Positions 35,588 through 43,346 of a stretch of 64,000 bases of DNA are shown one piece after another. Position 1 is the first letter of the stretch, and each line of letters begins with the position of its first letter. A model generated the notes under the pieces. That model saw only the letters and a program-made list of their open reading frames with translations, did not search any database and was not told the origin of the DNA. A program made the translations under genes and the position numbers. The DNA comes from UMGS1663 sp046964515 (GTDB taxonomy: Bacteria > Bacillota > Clostridia > TANB77 > CAG-508), in contig JBKUYM010000003.1 in assembly GCA_046964515.1 (NCBI GenBank), forward strand, positions 1-64,000, given 5' to 3'.

Positions 35588-35752
35588 ATCGGAAGAATTA
35601 GTCCAATGGCTCCGTAATTTCTTTAAAAATGTTCTGAGAAGGTCATATAAAAGAAAAAGCAAGATAGCACTATAATGTATGATGGCTTCTAAAATTAGAA
35701 ATAACAGTAAAATGCCAAAGACTAATAAGGTAAAATGAATCAAATTTTGCAT
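35579..35752 (-). CDS. small membrane protein, unknown function
   Basis: A 57-residue protein with one long hydrophobic segment (residues 6-38) and a basic C-terminus. The start at 35752 follows GACAGGAGG. The longer frame to 35860 lacks a ribosome site and overlaps the divergent gene. It is not recognised. Confidence 0.6.
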   Translation of the reverse strand: MQNLIHFTLLVFGILLLFLILEAIIHYSAILLFLLYDLLRTFLKKLRSHWTNSSDSR

Positions 35753-35836
35753 TAAAAATCCTCCTGTCAAATTTTTAGTGTTCAAATCATAACATAAAAT
35801 CCAATAAAATACAAATACTACATAAGAGGTTATGTG

Positions 35837-36046
35837 ATGAATGAAGAAAAAATTTTGCAATTATGGGAAAAGGGATTTAGTAAGTATAAAGTTGCAAGAA
35901 TATATAGACAGCTATATAACGAGCAAGTCAAATTGGCAAGATTAGAATATAAAGACAAATATAAAGGAAGATTAATTAGCAACTATGAAGCATTAGCAAT
36001 CGTAGAGGCTAGTATTTTAAAACAAGTTAAAAAAATGAGAAAATAG
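35837..36046 (+). CDS. small helical protein, possible HTH
   Basis: A 69-residue basic protein. ILQLWEKGFSKYKVARIYRQLYNEQ resembles a helix-turn-helix of resolvase or sigma-like type but is too short to classify. ATG 35837 follows AGAGGT. It is transcribed toward the amidase gene. Function is unknown. Confidence 0.6.
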   Translation: MNEEKILQLWEKGFSKYKVARIYRQLYNEQVKLARLEYKDKYKGRLISNYEALAIVEASILKQVKKMRK

Positions 36047-36115
36047 AATAAAAAATATACGAGAAGACTTGCGTAATTTTTCAAGTATTATATAATAAAG
36101 AAAAAGTAAGGGGAA

Positions 36116-37852
36116 ATGAAAATAATGGGGATAAGTAAAAAGAAAAATAAAATCCTAATAGGGTTGTTTGGTGTATTAATATTTTTACTGATAGGTTCTT
36201 GTAAAGTACAAGCTGCCGGAATAGATGGTACCACCATCGTATTAAATCCGGGGCATGGCGGTAGTTGGACAGGTTGTGCAAATGGTAAAAAAGGTCTGGT
36301 GGAAAAAGATGTTACATTAAAAATAACCAATTATTTAAAAGAGGAATTAATGCCTTACTATGGTGTACAGTTAATTATGACACATGATGGTGTGAATTTT
36401 CCTAATCATGATCCTAGTGATTTAGCGGCAAGAGCTATGATTGCTAGAAATCATAAGGCGGATTTATACGTAAGTATACATATTAATGATAATCGAGATA
36501 CGAGTGTCAATGGTGCTAATGTTTTTGTAACTAGTAGAACAGAATTACCAAAATATAAAGAAGGAATGACTGTTTTAGGAAATAAAATTTTACAAAATTT
36601 AAACCAACTAGGCATTAAAAACAATGGTGTCATCAATGATAGACTATGCCAAGACCATGAACCTAGATATCAATATTATGACGGAAGTCAGGCAGATTAT
36701 TATGCAGATATTCGCCATGCTATGAGAGGTGATACCTTAGAAGATTTAGGTACAGATTTTAGAGATGGTTCAGGAATTCCTACAGTATTAATAGAACATT
36801 GTTATATGAATAATGAACATGATGTACAATTTTTAGATTCAGAAGAAGATTTAAAAAAAATTGCTAAAGCAGATGCGAAAGCTATTATAGAGTATTTACA
36901 GTTGCGATTAGAAAACCAGGTTGTTTCAGAGATGACATTAGATAGAACTTATCTAAATATGATAGAAGGGACTAAAGAAAAAATAACAGCCATATTAATG
37001 CCACAGTCTGTAAGTAATAAAGAAATAAAGTGGATAAGTAGTGACGAAAAAATAGCTAAAGTAGACAAGGAAGGGAATATTACTGCTGTAGCAACTGGAC
37101 AAGCCATTATTACGGCTACATCAGTAGACAATCCACATATAGAAAAACAAGTAATGGTAAAGGTAGAAAATTATGCTGTAAAGTTTACGAAAGAAAAAGA
37201 GAAACTAGTAGTTGGAAAATCAAAAGTATTAGAGGTAAATATTTCTCCTAGTTGGATAGAAAATAAAACAATTATATGGGAAAGTAGTAATCCAGAAGTA
37301 ATAGAGGTGTCGAAACAAGGAAAGATAACAGCTAAGAAAGAAGGTACGGCTACTATTAAAGTGACGTGGGAAGATAAGAATTTATCAGACGAGATAATAG
37401 TCACGGCTATTGAAATAGAGGGAGAAACTAAAATAGAAATAGAAAAATATGCAGTAAAAGAAGATAAAATCAGTGGTATTGGACAAAAAATAAAAGTAGA
37501 GGATTTCTTAAAAAATATACATGTTAGTGATAATTTAGAATTGGAGATACAAACGGTAAATCAAAATCAAGAATATGTGGGGACGAATACAAAAGTAATT
37601 ATAAAAGAAAAGACACATAATATAGTAGTAGAAAGTTATACTTGTTTGTTATATGGCGATATTAATGGAGACGGAAAAATTTCTGCTATGGACTATACGT
37701 TAATAAAAAATCATATTATGGAAGTAAAAAGAATTACACAAGAAAATCAAAAATTGACGGCAGATGTTAATGGAGACGGAAAAATTTCTGCTATGGATTA
37801 TACATTAATAAAGAATGACATAATGGATGTAAAAAGAATACCAATAAAATAA
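36116..37852 (+). CDS. secreted N-acetylmuramoyl-L-alanine amidase with Ig-like and dockerin domains
   Basis: A 578-residue exported protein. The signal peptide or anchor (KILIGLFGVLIFLLIGSCKVQAA) ends near residue 34. The Amidase_3 domain (about 38-260) has LNPGHGG, the second ligand Glu in GLVEKDV, VSIHIND and VLIEHCYMNN. Two BIG2-type Ig-like domains follow (about 275-430), then a type I dockerin with two calcium loops (DINGDGKISAMDYT and DVNGDGKISAMDYT, about 508-575). It cuts peptide stems from wall glycans. The dockerin implies a cohesin partner, not seen here. ATG 36125 is an alternative start with better ribosome spacing. Confidence 0.9.
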   Translation: MKIMGISKKKNKILIGLFGVLIFLLIGSCKVQAAGIDGTTIVLNPGHGGSWTGCANGKKGLVEKDVTLKITNYLKEELMPYYGVQLIMTHDGVNFPNHDPSDLAARAMIARNHKADLYVSIHINDNRDTSVNGANVFVTSRTELPKYKEGMTVLGNKILQNLNQLGIKNNGVINDRLCQDHEPRYQYYDGSQADYYADIRHAMRGDTLEDLGTDFRDGSGIPTVLIEHCYMNNEHDVQFLDSEEDLKKIAKADAKAIIEYLQLRLENQVVSEMTLDRTYLNMIEGTKEKITAILMPQSVSNKEIKWISSDEKIAKVDKEGNITAVATGQAIITATSVDNPHIEKQVMVKVENYAVKFTKEKEKLVVGKSKVLEVNISPSWIENKTIIWESSNPEVIEVSKQGKITAKKEGTATIKVTWEDKNLSDEIIVTAIEIEGETKIEIEKYAVKEDKISGIGQKIKVEDFLKNIHVSDNLELEIQTVNQNQEYVGTNTKVIIKEKTHNIVVESYTCLLYGDINGDGKISAMDYTLIKNHIMEVKRITQENQKLTADVNGDGKISAMDYTLIKNDIMDVKRIPIK

Positions 37853-37864
37853 AGGGGTAAAAAA

Positions 37865-38851
37865 ATGAAAAATAAAAAAGTGTTATGGATAATTAGTATT
37901 ATAGTAGTTTTAGCGTTATTATTGCAAAATCAGAGTGTACAAGCAGCTAGCATGGGATTAAGTATTAGTAAAAGTGCGGCCTATATAGGAGATACTTTTA
38001 CGGTAACCATTTCTGGTATTAATGGAAGGGTAACGATTAGTGGAAATACTAATATTTCTTTAAATATAAGTGGAAGTCAGTGGGTAGATGGAAGTTTAAC
38101 GATTACAGGAACGGCCAAGACAGCAGGTACTGGAAAAATCACAGTAGTGCCAGTAGATGTTACAACAACTGGTGCAGAGCCAGAAGAGGTAACTGCTTCT
38201 GCTAGCCGTAGTATTACGATTACTAAAAAAGAAGAACCAAAGCCAACACCTACTCCTACACCAACTCCAAATGATACAAATAAGAATACAGGAACTCCTA
38301 ACAAAACAAATAACAATAAAACGACGACTAAGATAGAAGAGCCTAAAACACAGACGCCAGTAACGACTACTAATACGGAAGACAATTTTTACATATCTAT
38401 GCTAAAATTAATAGGGGTAAAAGAAAATCAGGAGAAGGTAGAAATACCATTATCACCACTATTTGATAGTCATATTTATACATATACTTGTGAAATTGAA
38501 GCAGAAATACAAAAAATAGAAGTAGAAAAAGAGGCAGGCGCGTATACAGATGCTATCGTTATTACAGGTACAGAGGAATTGAAAGAGGGAGAAAATCTCA
38601 TTACGATTCAATTAGCAGCAGAAGACCATGAAGCCAAAATATATACTATAAAAATAGTAAAGAAAGAGCAAGTGCAAGAAACAGGTACACAGATTGCTGA
38701 AGAAAGCAATCATTTAGAAGAGAATAAGCAAATAGCAATGATAACAATGCCTGTATGGAGTTTTATTCTTATGCAAATTGGAATCATAGTTATAGAGGTT
38801 TTAATCATTTATTTTGTTCCTTGGAAGAAATTACTAAAAAGAAGAAAATAA
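37865..38851 (+). CDS. secreted, membrane-anchored beta-sandwich protein
   Basis: A 328-residue protein with a signal peptide (about residues 1-27), a first beta domain (SKSAAYIGDTFTVTISGING..., about 33-120), a Pro/Thr/Asn linker (about 126-172), and a cadherin-like beta-sandwich domain (about 175-270, PLFDSHIYTYTCEIEAE). It ends in a C-terminal membrane helix with a basic stop (about 296-328). No catalytic residue is seen, so it is probably structural or a binding partner of the amidase encoded 12 nt upstream. The first domain is not a recognisable cohesin. Confidence 0.8.
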   Translation: MKNKKVLWIISIIVVLALLLQNQSVQAASMGLSISKSAAYIGDTFTVTISGINGRVTISGNTNISLNISGSQWVDGSLTITGTAKTAGTGKITVVPVDVTTTGAEPEEVTASASRSITITKKEEPKPTPTPTPTPNDTNKNTGTPNKTNNNKTTTKIEEPKTQTPVTTTNTEDNFYISMLKLIGVKENQEKVEIPLSPLFDSHIYTYTCEIEAEIQKIEVEKEAGAYTDAIVITGTEELKEGENLITIQLAAEDHEAKIYTIKIVKKEQVQETGTQIAEESNHLEENKQIAMITMPVWSFILMQIGIIVIEVLIIYFVPWKKLLKRRK

Positions 38852-38880
38852 AAGTTGCTATCATAAAATAACTAAGTTAT

Positions 38881-38916
38881 AATTAAGACAAGTAAAGGGA
38901 CTTGTCTTAATTTTAT
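38881..38916 (+). terminator. intrinsic terminator
   Basis: AATTAAGACAAGT-AAAGGG-ACTTGTCTTAATTTT after the amidase operon. Confidence 0.88.
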
Positions 38917-38943
38917 AATAAAAGAAAGGAAGACGGAAAAGTG

Positions 38944-40323
38944 ATGAAAAATCAAGTAAAGAAGAATCAGGAGTATGTAGTAGATATTATAGATTATGGT
39001 ATGGAGGGAGAAGGGATTGCCAAAATAGATAATTTTACTATTTTTATTCCAGGGGCTATAAAAGGAGAAAAAGTAAAAATACTTGTGATAAAGGTATTAT
39101 CTTCTTATGGTTATGGAAGGGTAATAGAAATGATAGAAAAATCTAAAAACAGAATAGAGGAAGATTGTGATACCTATAAAAGATGCGGTGGTTGTAATTT
39201 AAGACATATTGACTATGAGGAGACTTTAAATATTAAACAACAGGTGGTAGAAAATTTAGTACATAAAACATTTGGGGATAAGAAAGATATAATAATAGAA
39301 AAGACAATAGGTATGGGAAATCCTTATCATTATAGAAATAAAGCACAATATCCCATTGGGTTAGATAAACAGGGAAATCCTGTGATGGGATCTTTTGCAG
39401 AACGTAGTCATGATATTATACCAACACAAAATTGCCAGATACAAAATGAAACTGCAGAAAAGATTGCTAAAACAATATATGCATTTGTTGTGCAAAATCA
39501 TATAGCTGTATATAATGAAAAAACGCAAGAAGGAATTTTAAGACATATTGTTATAAGAGTGGGGATTCGTACACATGAAATTATGTGTATATTGGTTATG
39601 AATGGAAAGAAAATGCCAAAAGAGCAAGAATTAGCAGAACTACTAGTAAAAATGTACAATGTAAAGACCGTTATTAAGAATACAAATATGGAAAACACAA
39701 ATGTTATTTTAGGTCAACAAAATAGTATTTTACATGGAGATGGATTTATTTATGATATTTTAGGAGAGTATACTTTTAAAATTTCTCCACAATCATTTTA
39801 CCAAGTAAATCCTGTACAAGCAGAAGTTCTTTATAATGTTGCTATAGAAATGGCTGATTTGCAGAAAGAGGATATTGTATTTGATTTGTATTGTGGAATT
39901 GGAACGATTGGTATTTTTGTAACCCCGTATGTAAAAAAAGTATATGGAATTGAAATTGTAGAGCAAGCGATTGCAGATGCTAAACAAAATAAAGAAATTA
40001 ATCATATAGAGAATATAGAGTTTTATGCAGGCGATGTGGAAAAAGTATTTTCTAAATTAATGGAGGAAAAACAAATTTATCCAGATGTTATTATAGTAGA
40101 TCCACCACGCAAGGGGCTAGATGAAAATACAATTTCTAATATTTTGGCAGTGGAACCTAAAAAGGTAATTTATATTAGTTGCAATCCAGCAACAATGGTA
40201 AGAGATATGAAGCTATTAGAAGAAAAATATGAAATACATAAAATACAACCAGTGGATATGTTTCCATTTACAAGTAATGTGGAGTGCTGTTCGGTGTTAT
40301 ATCTAAAAGATTCCATACAATAG
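38944..40323 (+). CDS. rlmD: 23S rRNA (uracil-5-)-methyltransferase, RlmD/RumA family
   Basis: A 459-residue enzyme that methylates C5 of uridines in 23S rRNA. It has an N-terminal TRAM domain (YGMEGEGIAKIDNFTIFIPGA), Fe-S cysteines CDTYKRCGGCNLRH (about residues 76-89) with a further Cys near 166, the SAM site FDLYCGIGTIGIF, and the catalytic block VDPPRKGLD with SCNPATMVRD. Firmicutes homologues may act on more than one uridine. ATG 38944 or GTG 38941 are both possible starts. Confidence 0.93.
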   Translation: MKNQVKKNQEYVVDIIDYGMEGEGIAKIDNFTIFIPGAIKGEKVKILVIKVLSSYGYGRVIEMIEKSKNRIEEDCDTYKRCGGCNLRHIDYEETLNIKQQVVENLVHKTFGDKKDIIIEKTIGMGNPYHYRNKAQYPIGLDKQGNPVMGSFAERSHDIIPTQNCQIQNETAEKIAKTIYAFVVQNHIAVYNEKTQEGILRHIVIRVGIRTHEIMCILVMNGKKMPKEQELAELLVKMYNVKTVIKNTNMENTNVILGQQNSILHGDGFIYDILGEYTFKISPQSFYQVNPVQAEVLYNVAIEMADLQKEDIVFDLYCGIGTIGIFVTPYVKKVYGIEIVEQAIADAKQNKEINHIENIEFYAGDVEKVFSKLMEEKQIYPDVIIVDPPRKGLDENTISNILAVEPKKVIYISCNPATMVRDMKLLEEKYEIHKIQPVDMFPFTSNVECCSVLYLKDSIQ

Positions 40324-40364
40324 TTGAGTTCTAGGATTATATAGGTTGATTAATAAAGAAGAAA

Positions 40365-40407
40365 GTTAGTTGCCCCAATAGCCACGATGCTACATCTATA
40401 AACTAAC
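40365..40407. other. GC-richer potential RNA fold
   Basis: GTTAGTT (40365-40371) can pair with AACTAAC (40401-40407). Inside, TAGC-CACGAT-GCTA can form a second stem. The stretch is richer in G+C than its surroundings. It matches no RNA family known to me. Confidence 0.3.
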
Positions 40408-40441
40408 AACGAATAATCATAAAATATACAAAGATATATTA

Positions 40442-40600
40442 AAAAGTTTTCTAATAGAATTTTAGATGAACTGAAAAAAGAATTACAAAAAAGTAGTTCA
40501 TAGTGAAGCATTAAAAGCATGTATTAGTGAGTATTTTAACGGAATAGATGATGGTAAATTGTTAAATGGAGGATTAAATAATTGTCAGATAAAGGAGTAG
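40442..40600 (+). pseudogene. 3' remnant of a histidine-phosphatase-family gene
   Basis: One frame reads SNRILDELKKELQKSS. After a +1 shift, another (from 40493) reads VVHSEALKACISEYFNGIDD and ends NGGLNNCQI. This matches the last helices and the conserved His (V-x-H-S/G-x-x) and NC-I end of phosphoglycerate-mutase-like phosphatases. No 5' part is seen. It runs into the ribosome site of the next gene. Confidence 0.55.
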
Positions 40601-40605
40601 GCGTT

Positions 40606-41214
40606 ATGATATTAACAAGCCAAGAAGCAAGAAATTTATTAGAAATAGAAAGAAAAAAAGTAAAAAACGATAGATGGATAGATCATTGTATATGTGTTGG
40701 TAATAGTGCAGGAAAGATAGCAGAAGCCTTAAATGAAAAAGGTCATATTGTAAATATAGACAAAACAGTAACTTTTGGATATGTACATGATATTGGCAAA
40801 TATAATGGAGAATCCCACGGACACGAGATAAGAGGGTATCATTATTTAAAAGATAAGGGATATGATGAAGAATATTGCAATATATGCATAATACATTCCT
40901 ATTTAAATAATGATATTGTATGTACGGCAGGAGGTATTCCAAATCCAGATGATAAACCTTTTATAACAGAACTTGTAAAAACACATAAATATACAATAGA
41001 AGAAAAGTTAATAAATTTATGTGACTTAATGTGTCCACAAGGTGGTAGAGTATTTACAATTGACAAAAGACTAATAGATATAATAATTAGAAGAGGGGCT
41101 TATTCAAATACACAATATCACGTTAAAGAAACATATACCTTAAAGGAATATTTTGATAATTTATTAGGTTATAACTTATATAATTTATTCCCAGAAATAA
41201 AAGATAATTTATAA
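40606..41214 (+). CDS. HD-domain protein
   Basis: A 202-residue hydrolase. Candidate metal ligands are His in RWIDHCICVGNSA (about residue 26) and the HD pair in FGYVHDIGKYNGESHGHEI (about 59-60). A further Asp lies in NLCDLMCPQGG. The pattern is of the small HDIG-like family, which hydrolyses nucleotides or phosphoesters. ATG 40606 is preferred, with AAAGGAG 8 nt upstream. Confidence 0.8.
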   Translation: MILTSQEARNLLEIERKKVKNDRWIDHCICVGNSAGKIAEALNEKGHIVNIDKTVTFGYVHDIGKYNGESHGHEIRGYHYLKDKGYDEEYCNICIIHSYLNNDIVCTAGGIPNPDDKPFITELVKTHKYTIEEKLINLCDLMCPQGGRVFTIDKRLIDIIIRRGAYSNTQYHVKETYTLKEYFDNLLGYNLYNLFPEIKDNL

Positions 41215-41556
41215 TATAAAAATAATTAAATTCTTTATGTAATTTTAAAAGTGCATTATTTCTTAATTAGGAGTATTTAAGAATAAGTATATTTAATTAA
41301 GTAAACATAAATGTATTTATATGAGTGAATTTTGGTGAACTAAAGTAAATATTAAAAGTAGGATAGCGTTATTAACAGATTGCTTATAAATATGAAGGGC
41401 AAGTTTTTAAAAGTCAATAGTGTAGAATTACTTAAAATAGAATGAAAATACAAAGTTAATTAAAAGAATAAATGGATATAAGAAGAAAAAATATATGAAT
41501 GCATAAAAATATGGATTGTTGGTCTTTATATCTTGATACAAAGGATGGGAGAAATT
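41215..41556. other. intergenic, no gene seen
   Basis: An AT-rich spacer without a supported ORF, RNA or clear promoter. The upstream extension of the next frame (41533) lacks a ribosome site. Confidence 0.5.
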
Positions 41557-42081
41557 ATGAAAAAAGTAACAATAGAAATGGCTTGTTCTATTAATGGAAT
41601 AATTGCTACAGAAGAAGGACAAGAAGACTTTTTATCACAAAGAGGCTGGCAAATTATGTTAGAACTATTAAAAGAATACGATGTATTGATATGGGGAAGA
41701 AAGACATGGGAGAATGTTCTTTCTTGGGGAGAAGTGTATTTAAAAGATTTAGAAAATATAAATATGATTATTTTAACCACCCAGTCTGATATAGAAAGCA
41801 AATTAAAGAATGTAATCTATTGTCATTCTATAGAAGAATGTTTACAAGTATGTGAAAATTTGCATTATGAAAAATTATTCATTTCTGGTGGTGCTACAGT
41901 AAACAATGCTTTTATGGAAAGAAAATTAGTAGATAATATTATTTTAAATTATAATCCGTTTGTTTTAAACAAAGGAATTTCTTTATTTACAGGCAATTAT
42001 TTTGAAAATTCATTAAAATTGGAAAAGATTGTTCCTGAGAAAGAAGATATTGTACAATTGCATTATCGAGTAATCAATTAA
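41557..42081 (+). CDS. dihydrofolate-reductase/RibD C-terminal-domain protein
   Basis: A 174-residue protein with the RibD_C/DHFR-like fold. MACSINGIIATEEG (about residues 7-20) fits the substrate loop, VLIWGRKTWENVL (about 49-61) the NADPH-binding helix, and KLFISGGATVNNAFM (about 112-126) the GG motif. It is probably a NAD(P)H-dependent reductase with an unknown substrate. ATG 41557 follows GGGAG. Confidence 0.8.
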   Translation: MKKVTIEMACSINGIIATEEGQEDFLSQRGWQIMLELLKEYDVLIWGRKTWENVLSWGEVYLKDLENINMIILTTQSDIESKLKNVIYCHSIEECLQVCENLHYEKLFISGGATVNNAFMERKLVDNIILNYNPFVLNKGISLFTGNYFENSLKLEKIVPEKEDIVQLHYRVIN

Positions 42082-42164
42082 AATAAATATAGGAAAGTAA
42101 ATTTAAATAAATCTGTTAATTGATGATTGTAAAACAGTTAAAAAAGAAAAAGGGAGGAATAACT

Positions 42165-42527
42165 TTGGCAAGAGTATTAAAAAATAAGAAATTAGAAAAT
42201 ACAAGGCTAGCTACTAATTATGGAGGGTGGATGTATTGTACAAATTGTAATAGAAATATAGGTTATCTATGTTATATAACTTATGATAGGTTACAGTTAC
42301 AGTATGAATGTAATTGTGGAAGTCATGGAAGTGCTTTTCTAGATTTTGAAGATAGTCAAGAGGATAAAGAAAGTAAAGAGGCTTTAATAACGGTTAAAAA
42401 TAGACTTTGTTGCCCAGAAGATAGCTCGCCATTTATTACCATGCTTTCTAAAAATCTAAACAGCTATGCCTTTACAATTACATGTAAAGCATGCGGAAAA
42501 ACCTATATGCAACACAAAAAAGAATAA
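42165..42527 (+). CDS. zinc-ribbon-like protein, unknown function
   Basis: A 120-residue protein with cysteines in YCTNCNRN, YECNCGSHG, LCCPED and TCKACGKTY. These could form two zinc-binding knuckles. The TTG start at 42165 is placed by GGGAGG 7 nt upstream. The longer frame from 42120 lacks one. No known family is recognised with certainty. Confidence 0.65.
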   Translation: MARVLKNKKLENTRLATNYGGWMYCTNCNRNIGYLCYITYDRLQLQYECNCGSHGSAFLDFEDSQEDKESKEALITVKNRLCCPEDSSPFITMLSKNLNSYAFTITCKACGKTYMQHKKE

Positions 42528-42534
42528 AAGGGAA

Positions 42535-42572
42535 TAAAAAAGCGTGTATAAGAATATACATGTTTTTTTATT
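42535..42572 (+). terminator. intrinsic terminator
   Basis: AAAAAGCGTGTAT-AAGA-ATATACATGTTTTTTT (one G-T pair), between the zinc-ribbon and regulator genes. Confidence 0.75.
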
Positions 42573-42574
42573 CC

Positions 42575-42639
42575 TTACAAAACTCTTACAAGAAGTTTAC
42601 CTTTTCTTAAAGACTTCTCTAGGAAAGCTATTGTAGAAT
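42575..42639 (+). promoter_or_regulatory. OmpR-type direct repeats and promoter
   Basis: TTACAA (42575), TTACAA (42586) and TTACC (42597) repeat every 11 bp. This ends about 10 bp before the expected -35 position of a TAGAAT -10 (42634-42639), which has no good -35 hexamer. Such an array is typical of an OmpR/PhoB-class activator site, possibly for the regulator encoded next. Confidence 0.65.
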
Positions 42640-42686
42640 AGTGGCAGAGGTGGTAAAATGAAAATAAATTAGGGAGGAAACTAAAA

Positions 42687-43346
42687 ATGGCTAAAATTCT
42701 AGTAGTAGAGGATGAAAAAAATATTTCTAAATTAATAGCAGATACGTTAAGCTTGGGTAATTATGAAACAGATTATGCCTTTGATGGAGAGGAGGCTTTA
42801 GAGAAGATAAACCAAAATAAGTATGACTTAATTCTATTAGATGTTATGCTTCCTAAAATAGATGGCTTTCAATTAGTAGAACAAATGAAACACAAAACAC
42901 CAGTCATTTTTTTATCAGCAAAGAATGATGTAGCTAGTATTGTAAAAGGGTTAAAAAGCGGAGGACAAGATTACATGACAAAACCTTTTGAGCCTCTAGA
43001 ACTACTAGCAAGAATAGAATTAAGATTGGAGAAAAAGGCAAAAGTGCAATCTTATAAAGATATTGCTGTTCATAATCAAGAAAGGCAAGTGTATCAAAAT
43101 GGTGTGAAGGTAGAATTAACACCAAAGGAATATGAGTTATTGGCATTATTAGTAGAAAATGTAGATAAAGCATTAACTAGAGATGAAATTTTAGATAAAG
43201 TGTGGAATATTAATGCAGAGATAGAAACCAGAACAGTGGATTATCATATTCAGCAACTAAGAAGAAAATTGAATTTGAAGGAAGACATTATAACGGTTAA
43301 TAAAGTTGGGTATCGCTTGAGAGGAGAAAAGAAGCATGAAGTTTAA
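42687..43346 (+). CDS. OmpR-family response regulator
   Basis: A 219-residue regulator. The receiver domain has acidic residues Glu8-Asp9, phospho-acceptor Asp52 in LLDVMLP and Lys in MTKPFEP. The winged-helix DNA-binding domain (about 125-217) has VELTPKEYELLALL and TVDYHIQQLRRKL. It overlaps the histidine kinase gene by 11 nt. The upstream direct repeats suggest autoregulation. Confidence 0.95.
   Translation: MAKILVVEDEKNISKLIADTLSLGNYETDYAFDGEEALEKINQNKYDLILLDVMLPKIDGFQLVEQMKHKTPVIFLSAKNDVASIVKGLKSGGQDYMTKPFEPLELLARIELRLEKKAKVQSYKDIAVHNQERQVYQNGVKVELTPKEYELLALLVENVDKALTRDEILDKVWNINAEIETRTVDYHIQQLRRKLNLKEDIITVNKVGYRLRGEKKHEV

Noticed and set aside
28600..36000. Prophage or tail-fibre locus
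   Set aside because: The tail-fibre-like repeats are fused to prepilin signals. No capsid, terminase, portal, integrase or lysis gene is present.
36116..37852. Cellulosome locus
   Set aside because: Only one dockerin was found, attached to a wall amidase. No cohesin, scaffoldin or glycoside hydrolase for plant fibre is present.
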